DNA of 64,000 bases from Imperialibacter sp040222385 (GCF_040222385.1 NZ_JAVKDF010000028.1:1-64000), one strand, 5' to 3'. Counted from the first letter of the stretch, positions 52,584-61,147 are shown. A program made the numbers and translations. Notes: generated from the letters alone by a model not told the origin.

Positions 52584-53456
52584 ATGAACAGAAGAGACTT
52601 TATGGGAAAGACAGCGGCTGTTGGGGCTGCCTCCCTGATGGGGCCCGCAGCCTTTGCGGCCTCCAAAAAGAAACCATCAACTCCCATCATTATGAAGGAT
52701 GATATTTCGCTTGCCCAATGGTCGCTGGTGGATGAGGTGAGAGAAGGGAAATGGAAAACCCTCGATTTTGCCAAAGTGGCCAGAGAAGACTTTGGTCTGA
52801 ACGGAATAGAATATGTGAACACACTCATGGAAGTGCCTCACGAAAACTACCTGAAGCAGCTTAACAAAAACGCCGCCGACCACGGCGTAAAAAATGTGCT
52901 GATAATGGTAGATGCCGAAGGCGATGGAGCCTCCGATACCAAAGAGGGCCGCAGGCAGTTTGTGATCAATCACCGCAAGTGGATTGACATAGCGCAGTAC
53001 CTGGGCTGCCATGCCATCCGCACCAACTGCAGAGGGCCGGAAGGTGCCAACCCGGAGGAAGCGCTTAAATGGGCCGTGGAATCGTACAATATGCTGCTGG
53101 AGTATGCCATGGAGGCCGGTATAAAGGTGGTCATTGAAAACCACGGTGGAGTTTCGAACGACGGCGACTGGATGGTGAGGCTGATGCAGGAGGTGAACAA
53201 CCTGTATTTTGGCACTTATCCTGACTGGCGCCGGCCCATGGACGACTTCGACAATGTGGCCTACCTGGAGAAAACGCTGCCTTATGCCCATGGCATGAGT
53301 TACAGGAACCAGCCAACGGAGGAGTTGACCGCCAAAATGATCAACATGGCCAAAGACTCAGGGTACAGCGGCTGGTATGGCATTGAGTCGAGCGGGCGAG
53401 CGGAAATCAAAAAAGGGAAAGAGCTGCTGAACAAGTACCTGTTCGATAAAAAGTAA
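52584..53456 (+). CDS. Tat-leader sugar phosphate isomerase/epimerase-like TIM barrel
   Basis: A 290-residue protein with a Tat leader (MNRRDFMGKTAAVGAASLMG) and an AP-endonuclease-2 / xylose-isomerase-type TIM barrel. FGLNGIEYVNTLM, LGCHAIRTNCRGPEG, VVIENHGG and WYGIESSGRA carry the acidic and His residues that bind divalent metal in the family. It follows the second oxidoreductase, so the two probably work on one carbohydrate in the periplasm. Confidence 0.88.
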   Translation: MNRRDFMGKTAAVGAASLMGPAAFAASKKKPSTPIIMKDDISLAQWSLVDEVREGKWKTLDFAKVAREDFGLNGIEYVNTLMEVPHENYLKQLNKNAADHGVKNVLIMVDAEGDGASDTKEGRRQFVINHRKWIDIAQYLGCHAIRTNCRGPEGANPEEALKWAVESYNMLLEYAMEAGIKVVIENHGGVSNDGDWMVRLMQEVNNLYFGTYPDWRRPMDDFDNVAYLEKTLPYAHGMSYRNQPTEELTAKMINMAKDSGYSGWYGIESSGRAEIKKGKELLNKYLFDKK

Positions 53457-53475
53457 AGTTTGGTATATGAGAGAA

Positions 53476-53505
53476 GCTTTCGGCTGGCATTTGCAAGCCG
53501 AAAGC
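53476..53505. terminator. Intrinsic terminator between convergent genes
   Basis: GCTTTCGGCT (53476-53485) and its exact complement AGCCGAAAGC (53496-53505) form a 10-base stem with a 10-base loop between the isomerase gene and the convergent outer-membrane protein gene. T tracts are short. Confidence 0.7.
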
Positions 53506-53521
53506 CTTTGTGGCAACTTAT

Positions 53522-54385
53522 TTACCGCCTGTTCATAAAAGCAAACCCCCAGGTCATGTTGAGGTAGAAGCCAGTATATGGTCTTGAGCCTATTTCTCCG
53601 GTAAATACACTATTCATCAAGCGCTTGTACTCACCGTCGTGGGGATCGAGGTACCACTGAAAGCCACCACGCCAGCCAACAAACTTGTCTTTCTTCAGCT
53701 CAGGAGCAATGGCTTCGTCGCTTAAGCTTCTCACCGGGAAGAGCATGACGTCGATGAAGTACCTGCCAAAGCCAGCGCCGATTCTGTCAATATCATTGTT
53801 GATTTTTGTTTTCACATAGGCCTGCGATGTTTTTTGAACGCCAATATAAGGACCGACCAGCGACAAACTTCCTGTTGCTGCAGGGGCTTTAATACCATCG
53901 CTTTCAACACCAAGCCCACGGGAGTAAATACCTCCCCGCACGCCATATTGGTCTTTGTAGTCCATGTTGGGGATGTTGAGGTATTTGGTTTCTTCTATGT
54001 TGTATTCCTTGCCGTTTTCATATTTGCTTCCTGCATAGGGATTGTAGCTCAGGATAACCGGCACGTCTTTTATCTTCGTTTTTGTTTTTAAGGGAAGAAA
54101 AATGCCTCCTTCTAAATGGTAGCCAAGGCCTTTTCCACTCAACTGGTAAACGTCGAGTTGTGCATCGCCTTCAAATGCCAGCTTATCAGAAATGCCCATG
54201 CGGGCGTTGGCACCTACGAGGATGCTGATGTTGGCACCGGAAAACTCCGAGCCAAATTCGGGTGCAATGAACTTGGTGTAGGCCTTTTCCGGGTCGTTTT
54301 CAAGAACCGTGTAAGAGTAAGTCTGTGCTTTGACTTGGCTCAGAGCGACGACAACTGCGAATAGGGTAAGTGCTAATTTGCGCAT
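53522..54385 (-). CDS. Exported beta-rich hypothetical protein
   Basis: A 287-residue protein with a signal peptide (MRKLALTLFAVVVALSQVKA) and alternating strands characteristic of outer-membrane barrels; the last strand ends FYLNMTWGFAFMNRR, where Phe/aromatic residues near the end fit a barrel. ATG 54383-54385 is preferred over one 5 codons upstream. No family recognised. Confidence 0.7.
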   Translation of the reverse strand: MRKLALTLFAVVVALSQVKAQTYSYTVLENDPEKAYTKFIAPEFGSEFSGANISILVGANARMGISDKLAFEGDAQLDVYQLSGKGLGYHLEGGIFLPLKTKTKIKDVPVILSYNPYAGSKYENGKEYNIEETKYLNIPNMDYKDQYGVRGGIYSRGLGVESDGIKAPAATGSLSLVGPYIGVQKTSQAYVKTKINNDIDRIGAGFGRYFIDVMLFPVRSLSDEAIAPELKKDKFVGWRGGFQWYLDPHDGEYKRLMNSVFTGEIGSRPYTGFYLNMTWGFAFMNRR

Positions 54386-54513
54386 AGGTTTTTTTTGCAC
54401 AAATATCCTGGGTAGCGTCGTTTGAGGGTATCAGTGCCGTATGGCAAATTGTATCAGGGGAGGAGGGTATTTGTGCGGGTATTTCTGCCGGCAGGTGAAG
54501 ATACCATGCCGGA

Positions 54514-54694
54514 ACGACTGTGGAACAGGGTATTTATACGCCGTATTTAGCAGTCGCTAACAGAAAATTAACCGTCTTTGCGCTTGTCCGCCCTTTGGCG
54601 GGAAGGAGTGCCACTCTGTTGATCTATGTGAATGGACACAGTACGACTGTGGCAATCTTTTTGTTTGGAACCGTAATCCTAACAAAAAGATTGC
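54514..54694. repeat. Structured intergenic region with direct and inverted repeats
   Basis: The 476-base gap 54386-54861 has no credible gene. ACGACTGTGG occurs at 54514-54523 and 54643-54652. Immediately after the second copy, GCAATCTTTTTGTT (54652-54665) and its perfect complement (54681-54694) form a 14-base stem with a 15-base loop. Further on, ATCGCAATGACGG-type sequence near 54744 resembles common dispersed repeats of the phylum. Confidence 0.5.
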
Positions 54695-54861
54695 TTCTCT
54701 CGCCGATACGAAGTACTCTTAATAAATAAGTCTGTGGCTCGATCGCAATGACGGTAGAGTTGGAGATCGCCCTTCGAATACTTCTGCCTGGATCGAAACT
54801 GCGGACACCAAAAAGTAAAGAGGGCGCTCTTGCGGCTTGCACAGAGCGACCTCTTTACTGG

Positions 54862-55875
54862 TTACCCCTTCTCCTCCACCTTACCATCGGCGTGGATGGC
54901 GAACCTGCCCTTTTCTCTCGAATGCACATGCTCGTGGTTGGGCCAGGGCCAGCCGCCAAACTGCGTGCGCTGGTACTCCTGCATCGCCTGCTGAATCTCC
55001 GCCTGGTTGTTCATCACAAACGGGCCATACTGCGCCACTGGCTCACCAATAGGTTTCCCCTGCAGCATCAGGAGAAAGCCAGGCTCCTTGCCGTTCGTTA
55101 ACACTGCTTCCTGGTCGGCTTGCAGCTCCACTGCCTTGTAGGCATTGATGCTTTGGTCTTCCACCTGCAGCAACTCTCCTTTGTAGAAGTAAATCGACCG
55201 CTTGGCTCCCTTCGAAGCTTTAGGCAGTGTAAACGTAGCACCTGCTTCCATTTTAATCGTCCAGATGGCGACATCATGGTCGGCGTCATTGGCCCAGGAA
55301 TGAGGTGGAGGAGTGGGGGCGGTTTTGTCGCCCAGTTTACCTGCAACGACCATTACTTCGGTCGATTTACCGTTGGCGTCTTTTACCACTTCCCTTGGGA
55401 TGGTCTCATTCCACAGCATGGCAAAGTGAGGCGGCACCAGCTTGTGCTTCTGGGGCAGATTGAGCCAGATCTGGAACAGCTCCAGCGGATTGCCGTTCTC
55501 CTTGCTTAGCAAGGGAAACATTTCCGAGTGCTGCACCCCTTTGCCGGCCGTCATCCATTGCACGTCGCCATTGCCGAAGCGGGCGGCCGCTCCAAGGGAA
55601 TCTGAATGGTCGATCAGACCTTTGGTGGCGATGGTCACCGTTTCGAAGCCACGGTGGGGGTGGGCCGGGAAGCCGGGCACTTTTGAGCCGTGGTACATCC
55701 TCCAACCGTCTTTGATGGTGAAGTCGTTGCCAATGGCTCTGCCAGCCAGGGAGGCATCGGGGCCCATGACGTCGTTGCCCTTAGGGTAGGCATCGGCATG
55801 GTGCACACAGAAGAGGAAGGGATCCTGGGTTTCCCAGGGGAAGCCCAGAGGTTTTATTTTGATGATGGCTGACAT
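54862..55875 (-). CDS. Pirin family protein
   Basis: A 337-residue double-cupin protein. HPHRGFETVTIATKG and GDVQWMTAGKGVQHSEMF carry the His/Glu iron-binding residues of pirin. LELFQIWLNLP is the fold's next strand and the C-terminal cupin follows. Pirins can be quercetinases or redox-responsive regulators. Longer than the standard about 290 residues by a C-terminal tail. A dyad operator lies just upstream of the start. Confidence 0.9.
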   Translation of the reverse strand: MSAIIKIKPLGFPWETQDPFLFCVHHADAYPKGNDVMGPDASLAGRAIGNDFTIKDGWRMYHGSKVPGFPAHPHRGFETVTIATKGLIDHSDSLGAAARFGNGDVQWMTAGKGVQHSEMFPLLSKENGNPLELFQIWLNLPQKHKLVPPHFAMLWNETIPREVVKDANGKSTEVMVVAGKLGDKTAPTPPPHSWANDADHDVAIWTIKMEAGATFTLPKASKGAKRSIYFYKGELLQVEDQSINAYKAVELQADQEAVLTNGKEPGFLLMLQGKPIGEPVAQYGPFVMNNQAEIQQAMQEYQRTQFGGWPWPNHEHVHSREKGRFAIHADGKVEEKG

Positions 55876-55887
55876 ATCGTGTTCGTT

Positions 55888-55919
55888 TTAGTTATTTATA
55901 TGTATATACATACAACTAA
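55888..55919. promoter_or_regulatory. Dyad operator upstream of the pirin gene
   Basis: TTAGTT (55888-55893) and AACTAA (55914-55919) bracket the perfect palindrome TATGTATATACATA (55899-55912). The size and position, 13 bases upstream of the start codon at 55875, fit a MarR-type or similar dimeric repressor. No regulator gene is adjacent. Confidence 0.55.
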
Positions 55920-56095
55920 CGATTCAGGTTCAAATTAGTTCTGATGGGCAAGGTAAAAAAATAGAGGAGGCGTGATGCGTCAAAGCTGCCCTCCTCTCTG
56001 TTTCTTTTTATCACTTGATTCTCAAATATTTCAGTGACATGATTTGTTTTTGACTAATAACGCTTGCATTTTCCTTCTGAGCTTACCTTGTAAAA

Positions 56096-56917
56096 ATGAT
56101 GAAGGTTTTGGTTATATTTTTTATTTTCTTGGGTTACTATGCTAGTGCCCAGCATTCTTGGGTATTTGAGCCACACATCGAGTTCGAAACATATTCAGTT
56201 TCGGAGGGGACAATAGATGGAAAATATGCCATCAAAATGTACCTTGAAGAGTCATATCAGTCGTGTAAAGCGAATGAGTCGAGCAGGTGGACGCCGCACA
56301 TGGTTTATGGCTGGTACATGTACCAGAAAGTTGGGAGGAAGATACCGTTGATAGGGCATTCTTGTTATGCAGATGCCTGTGAAACAAGATTAAAGCTGTT
56401 TGTGCCTACGGATTTCACCAACTACACCCTTGACGAAAATTGCGATTTGCCCAATGCAAAAGAGGTATTTACGATTCAGCCAGGGCAAAGCCAAATGTTT
56501 TGGCAGATGGGTAAGGGCGAACCGTTGCCCGTCCAATTAAAAGATGTTCACCCTTTTAGCTTTACTTCCAAAGCCCGGATTTTGCTTTTAATGCAGGGAA
56601 TAGAAATGGCGAGTTTCAACCTGAACGAACTGAGCCAAAAAGAATTGATTGAGGACGTTAAAATTTTAGCTCAGAAAAGCATCAACGGAAGTTTTCATTT
56701 GATCATTGAATATTCGCATCAATCAAATCCGGGTTCTGGAGGCCACGGGTCGTGTGGAGCTGGGGTGGAGGCGTACACAGCCTATATTAAAATAGCTCAG
56801 GACTTGACGGTGGAGACGTTTGAACAAATTCAGGTTGAGAGTTGCCTGAGCAATGATAACAATGTGGACGTGGAGTACGATCTGAATCGCCCTGAACTTG
56901 GAATCAGGGAGAAGTAG
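56096..56917 (+). CDS. Exported Cys-rich hypothetical protein
   Basis: A 273-residue protein with signal peptide (MMKVLVIFFIFLGYYASA). Cys residues in ESYQSCKAN, GHSCYADACETR, DENCDL, GHGSCGAG and VESCLSN suggest disulfides outside the cytoplasm. No family recognised. A second secreted hypothetical follows 151 bases later on the same strand, possibly in the same transcription unit. Confidence 0.7.
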   Translation: MMKVLVIFFIFLGYYASAQHSWVFEPHIEFETYSVSEGTIDGKYAIKMYLEESYQSCKANESSRWTPHMVYGWYMYQKVGRKIPLIGHSCYADACETRLKLFVPTDFTNYTLDENCDLPNAKEVFTIQPGQSQMFWQMGKGEPLPVQLKDVHPFSFTSKARILLLMQGIEMASFNLNELSQKELIEDVKILAQKSINGSFHLIIEYSHQSNPGSGGHGSCGAGVEAYTAYIKIAQDLTVETFEQIQVESCLSNDNNVDVEYDLNRPELGIREK

Positions 56918-57068
56918 GTGCAAAAATACGGGTCTAGCAAATGCTACCCACTAAACTGCCATCGGCTATAGGTGACCTCTACAATGCTGCACGCCGACCA
57001 ATGTCTATTCAAACCAATTGAATGAAAGAATAATCGAATATGTCCTTACCAAAGAAATTTAGCATTAA

Positions 57069-58190
57069 ATGAAATCGATCCTAGTAGTGTTATTGCTTAT
57101 TCCTCTTGTGTGTGCCGGCCAATTTGATGTTGAGCTATTGAAAGACACGAACAGCTATAACGGAAGTGAATATGGTTTTGCACTGATCAAAACGAACAGT
57201 GAGTCGGCTCGTCGAATCAATGAATACCTTCAGATTTCAGTTCTGGGACTATTGATAGGCAAAGAGGAGTCTTCGATCTTTGAAAATGTATGGCCAACTG
57301 AGGAGGATCATTTTAAAGGATGGGCGTTTTACCAAACCACGGTTACTTTAAATACAGAGAATCTTCTTGTGTTACAGGTTTCCAGTGAAGGATGTGCAGC
57401 CTATTGCGAGTCTGGAGATAGTTATCTGATTTTTGACGCCCGCTCGGGGAACAGAATAGAACTGGATGACCTTTTTTCAGAAGTTGGCTTTGACCTGCTA
57501 AAACAGAAGGTAAACCTTGAGAGGAAGCTGCAACTTACTAATGAAATCATAAGAACGTATGGATGGGACTCGCAAACAAAAAAAGAAATGCTTCGGGAAA
57601 ACCGATCAGAATACAAGGAATCCATGAAGGAAGGCTTGGAAATAAACGAGGTGGAAAGATCGATTTACGTCGATTGCCTGGCCGGTATAGAAAAATATTC
57701 ATTTCAAAAATCATTCTACCTGGATAGCACCAATATCTATCTCATCAGAGAAAGATGTTCCAATCATGCCAACCGTGGCATAGATAACGTTGGGGAATTT
57801 AGGAATGCACTCGGCATCCGGGCAATTGATGGGCTTTTATCCGATTATGGCAGGAAGGTACTTCTTGGTGAAAGGATCGATGCTACGGTTACGACCATTA
57901 CTGGGATTGTTTATGACGGACTAGTTGATGCGAAGTACAGCATTAAGCTTGTCCTTAATTATGTAGAGGGAAAGTATGCTAGCGGTAAATACCTATATAC
58001 CACAAGGGGTAAGGGTATAGAGTTATCAGGGATAAATCGAAATGGGATTTTTGAGATCGAGGAGCGGAATGATGACGGAGCAATTACCGGCAAGCTGAAT
58101 TTTACTTTTTCCGATGGGAATCAGGCGGCAACTGGCACATGGACCTCGCCTGATGGGAAAAGTTTAAAACTGGAGTTATTCAGAGAATAG
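57069..58190 (+). CDS. Exported hypothetical protein
   Basis: A 373-residue protein with a signal peptide (MKSILVVLLLIPLVCAGQ). The N-terminal two thirds has an alpha/beta pattern with VSSEGCAAYCESGDSYLIF and later Cys residues; the C-terminal 110 residues are strand-rich and repetitive in Gly-Lys-Tyr. Function unknown; its neighbour is also an exported Cys-containing protein. Confidence 0.7.
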   Translation: MKSILVVLLLIPLVCAGQFDVELLKDTNSYNGSEYGFALIKTNSESARRINEYLQISVLGLLIGKEESSIFENVWPTEEDHFKGWAFYQTTVTLNTENLLVLQVSSEGCAAYCESGDSYLIFDARSGNRIELDDLFSEVGFDLLKQKVNLERKLQLTNEIIRTYGWDSQTKKEMLRENRSEYKESMKEGLEINEVERSIYVDCLAGIEKYSFQKSFYLDSTNIYLIRERCSNHANRGIDNVGEFRNALGIRAIDGLLSDYGRKVLLGERIDATVTTITGIVYDGLVDAKYSIKLVLNYVEGKYASGKYLYTTRGKGIELSGINRNGIFEIEERNDDGAITGKLNFTFSDGNQAATGTWTSPDGKSLKLELFRE

Positions 58191-58753
58191 TAAGCTGCTC
58201 TCATTCAGGTCTTCAAACTGCTGTGTGGCAAACGGTGTTTAGCTATTCCTGACTCCATATTGCGGCGCAGCGCACATCCTTTTCTGCCAGGCCCGCTTCC
58301 CTCAAAAGGGAGTGAAAGCCTGGTGGCCATCAGGCGGTTTTCTGCTGGCCTGACCATTCTCCTGAAAATATCACCGAAACTGCTGGTAAATTACACGGCG
58401 TTTGACTAGTATTATTTCCGTAATTTTTATTCTCCGGCCGCATGGTTTTTTTCTGCCGGATTTTTCACCAGCCAGCGGTTTTGTCTTATCCGACTTTCTT
58501 TTTACCTGTGAACGCTTTATGGCAAGGGGAGGGCATACAGCCCGGGCAGTGAGCGCCGAAAACGCAGGGTGCCAACGGGTAAGCATGCATACAATTTGAC
58601 CAGGCCGGCACCTGCTATTATATTGAATATAAACGCTAGTGCGTGGGGGACAGGGGTTTATGCAATCGTTGTCGGCAGCGCTGTAAGGACAGATTGTGCA
58701 ACTGAATTAGTTTGACATTTTGCTCAAATATTTGATAACATAAACATATAGTT
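58191..58753. other. Intergenic region upstream of the HEPN cassette
   Basis: 563 bases without a credible gene. A hairpin pairs CCAGGC (58287-58292) with GCCTGG (58318-58323), with an inner TTCCCT/AGGGAG stem. Composition changes from host-like to AT-rich near 58690. A weak candidate for a fifth attC-like site is at 58571-58676. Confidence 0.5.
58571..58676 (+). other. Weak candidate attC-like site 5
   Basis: GCCAAC (58571-58576), then GCATGCATAC, face GTTTATGC (58656-58663) and CGTTGTCGGC (58668-58677 region). The AAC/GTT pair and end are present, but the inner stem is short and gapped. It lies where the left boundary of the HEPN operon would be if that operon were one cassette. Confidence 0.25.
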
Positions 58754-59383
58754 ATGGCTCTTGCAACATCTTACCTAGTAGCAACTAACAAACTCGATGA
58801 CATTTTTAATGCACTACTTTCCGCAAAGGCTCCATCAAGCTTAACAACAGGATTCCTTAAAACTTTAGGGTTCACAAGCAGTAATGATGCTCTTTATGTT
58901 CGACTTTTTAAAGACCTAGGACTAATTGACTCTTCAAATGTTCCTACTGAAAAGTACTTTAGATTTTTAGACCAAGCTGAATCAAAAAAAGTAATTGCCG
59001 AATGTATCGAAGAGGCTTATTCAGACTTATTTGCACTAAACAAAAAAGCAAATAAGTTAAGTGAAGCTGATGTCAAAGGTAAATTCAAAACCTTAACGCA
59101 AGGAACGAAGGAGGATAATATTATCAATCTAATGGCTAAAACATTTAAAGCCCTTTGTGATTATGCAGATTGGACATCCAAATCCTCAATCAAACCTCCA
59201 GATACCCCAGAGACCAAGACTACAAAAACACCAGAACCATCTGTCGAAGTCCCTCTCATTGCTGGTCATAAAAAAGGAATTAACCCTAGCCTGCATTATA
59301 ATATTGAGATTCATTTACCCGAAACTCGAGATACAGCCGTTTACGATGCGATATTCAAAAGTCTTAAAGAACATTTATTCTAA
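58754..59383 (+). CDS. DUF5343 domain protein (HEPN operon, gene 1)
   Basis: A 209-residue soluble protein. SLTTGFLKTLGFTSSNDALYV, LFKDLGLIDSSNVPTEKYF and IEEAYSDLFALNKKA are the conserved stretches of DUF5343. A Pro/Thr-rich linker (residues 150-172) leads to a C-terminal IEIHLPETRDTAVYDAIFK segment. First of three tightly spaced, AT-rich genes; the next start overlaps its stop by one base. DUF5343 proteins often accompany HEPN proteins; a role as partner or antitoxin is inference. Confidence 0.82.
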   Translation: MALATSYLVATNKLDDIFNALLSAKAPSSLTTGFLKTLGFTSSNDALYVRLFKDLGLIDSSNVPTEKYFRFLDQAESKKVIAECIEEAYSDLFALNKKANKLSEADVKGKFKTLTQGTKEDNIINLMAKTFKALCDYADWTSKSSIKPPDTPETKTTKTPEPSVEVPLIAGHKKGINPSLHYNIEIHLPETRDTAVYDAIFKSLKEHLF

Positions 59384-59958
59384 TGGATAATTACTACTCT
59401 TTTGTTTTTAAAGGTCTTCTAACTGAAGATGCCTTAGATAAGGTCGGAAGAAGAAACAAATCCCATTTCACTGAAGAGCAAGCTAAGAAACTTGCTTCCA
59501 CACTAGCAATTGATGAAATGGACTCTGAACTAGTAATAAGGTCAAAGAGAATGTCAATAGTCTTTACAGCGATTGCAGCTTTCGAAAATTCCGTAAGGCA
59601 GTTTATTGAAAAAAAGTTGCTAGAAGAAATTGGTGAAAATTGGTGGACTGAAGCAGTGGACCCCAACATCAGGAAAAAAGCTGAAGGCAGAATGGAAGAA
59701 GAAAAGAAAATTAGGTGGCACACACCACGAGGACTAAGCCTTATAAATTACACAGAGATGAAACATCTAACTGATACGATTAGGCAAAATTGGAAACTCT
59801 TCGAACCTCACTTGGGGACTTTCGATTGGGCTTCAAATATTTTAGATACAGTTGAACGTTCTAGGAATGTTATCATGCATAGTGGTGACCTTGGCAATAG
59901 AGACATCGAACGAATTGGGTCACACATCCGTGACTGGGTAAGACAAGTTGGGGCGTAG
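59383..59958 (+). CDS. Swt1-type HEPN protein (HEPN operon, gene 2)
   Basis: A 191-residue helical protein. SRNVIMHSGDL contains Arg161 and His166, the R-x4-H HEPN catalytic pattern (R-N-x3-H), and IVFTAIAAFENSVRQFIEKKL, GENWW, EEEKKIRWHTPRG and NYTEMKHL match the Swt1-family HEPN domain. HEPN proteins are metal-independent RNases, common as toxins and anti-phage effectors. Its start overlaps the DUF5343 stop (TAATG), so the two proteins are co-expressed. Confidence 0.85.
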   Translation: MDNYYSFVFKGLLTEDALDKVGRRNKSHFTEEQAKKLASTLAIDEMDSELVIRSKRMSIVFTAIAAFENSVRQFIEKKLLEEIGENWWTEAVDPNIRKKAEGRMEEEKKIRWHTPRGLSLINYTEMKHLTDTIRQNWKLFEPHLGTFDWASNILDTVERSRNVIMHSGDLGNRDIERIGSHIRDWVRQVGA

Positions 59959-59985
59959 CATGTTGACTTCATTAATAAAAATAGA

Positions 59986-60576
59986 ATGACAATTGACACT
60001 TGGACAATAGTCAAAATAATTGGGGGTATAATTGGAACCATTTCAATTTCTGGCGCAGTCATCTGGTGGTTTGTACAATTGGCTGCTAATACTCTTGCAG
60101 ATAGTTATAAAAAGAAAATTGAGCATGACTTCGAAAAGAAAATCGAAGCTTATAAAAGCCAACTTGAAATACTAAAAGCAACATCATTAAAGTACAACGA
60201 CCGACAGTTTGAGCTATACATTGACCTGTGGAAGAATTTACAAGACCTCAAATTTGCCTGTATCGACTTATGGAATCATGCCAACTCCACAAACTTGAGG
60301 AAATTTGAAGCAGCATTAATGAAAACCCACAGACAAGTTGAGACTACCTCCATTCTGTTAGAGGAAAATCATTATAAGGAGCTAATCGAAATAATTGATA
60401 ATCTTCAAGAGTTTGATACTGGTAAAGAGAAATTAATTGCTGCAAGGCGACTTGAAATTGATGAATGCACGATTCAGCAAATAATTGAATTCAATAGAAT
60501 CAAAAAAGACCGTTGTCTACAAATTATTGAGGCAATGAAAAGCGACATTAAGTGGACAATTAAGGGGCAAAATTAA
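59986..60576 (+). CDS. Membrane-anchored coiled-coil protein (HEPN operon, gene 3)
   Basis: A 196-residue protein. One transmembrane helix (about residues 8-32: IVKIIGGIIGTISISGAVIW) is followed by a long charged helix, SYKKKIEHDFEKKIEAYKSQ, typical of a coiled coil, and a helical C-terminal domain. It resembles a family of small hypothetical membrane proteins found in defence-type regions, known to me only as hypothetical. It follows the HEPN gene by 27 bases and ends 21 bases before attC-like site 4. Confidence 0.78.
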   Translation: MTIDTWTIVKIIGGIIGTISISGAVIWWFVQLAANTLADSYKKKIEHDFEKKIEAYKSQLEILKATSLKYNDRQFELYIDLWKNLQDLKFACIDLWNHANSTNLRKFEAALMKTHRQVETTSILLEENHYKELIEIIDNLQEFDTGKEKLIAARRLEIDECTIQQIIEFNRIKKDRCLQIIEAMKSDIKWTIKGQN

Positions 60577-60597
60577 TAGTTGCTATACAGCCCAGCC

Positions 60598-60780
60598 GCC
60601 AACAAAATGTTTATGTAATGCGGGTGGTGGTGGTGGTGGTGGTGGTGTAGCTATTAAAAGTATTTTCTTAATTTAGTTCGATGTCGGGGGGACAGAGACG
60701 TGCAAGTCGGGCTAAAAAATGTAGCGTAGCGAAATGTTTAGCCCTTCTATGCCCCGCACTCCATAAACACAAACGTTGGC
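60598..60780 (+). other. attC-like recombination site 4
   Basis: The best-formed site. GCCAAC (60598-60603) pairs exactly with GTTGGC (60775-60780); AAAA and CAAAC are unpaired spacers of 4 and 5 bases; TGTTTATG (60608-60615) pairs exactly with CATAAACA (60762-60769), and TGCGGG with CCCGCA continues the stem. An inner stem pairs GGGCTAAA (60709-60716) with TTTAGCCC (60737-60744). This is the R box, unpaired spacer and L box of integron attC sites, directly downstream of the HEPN operon, on the strand expected for a cassette end. Confidence 0.75.
60623..60646 (+). repeat. GGT microsatellite, 8 copies
   Basis: Eight perfect GGT units lie within the loop side of attC-like site 4. Such tracts change length by slippage. 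Non-coding here, so any effect would be on DNA folding of the site. Its reverse complement would be ACC repeats. Confidence 0.85.
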
Positions 60781-61147
60781 ACCAAATCTCTGGAGCGGCT
60801 AAACTTGACGGCAATCAGACTTTCAATCTTCGGCGTTTCTATCCTGCTCTCTTACGGGCGCACCGCCGGATATCCATGCAGCCAGTACGTATTTGAATTT
60901 GGTGGCCGGGAAAATCAACACCCGACACTGAACGTCGTTCAAGTGAAGGTAGATTGTGGCGCTTTTGGTCTTGTATCGAAGAGCGGCCGGTTGTATGATT
61001 AACGTCGTGGCCGAAGGCATATTGTACCGTAGAAAATTTAGTGGAAAATGGTGTTTTGGAAGGGGTGAGATGAATATTTTTGAATGTTCACCATAGCAAG
61101 TGCTGCCAATAAACAAGGCAGCCCCCCTCACCAACAACACACCAGTA
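60781..61147. other. Intergenic stretch between site 4 and arr
   Basis: About 370 bases without a convincing gene. A 65-codon plus-strand ORF at 60805-61002 lacks any recognisable domain. A promoter for arr is expected here, but no clear element was found. Confidence 0.4.

Noticed and set aside
60623..60646. GGT tract as part of a coding repeat or CRISPR-like repeat
   Set aside because: No open frame of substance and no spacer structure; it is a simple microsatellite.
60805..61002. 65-codon ORF between site 4 and arr
   Set aside because: No domain, no clear ribosome-binding or promoter context, and codon use unlike neighbours.
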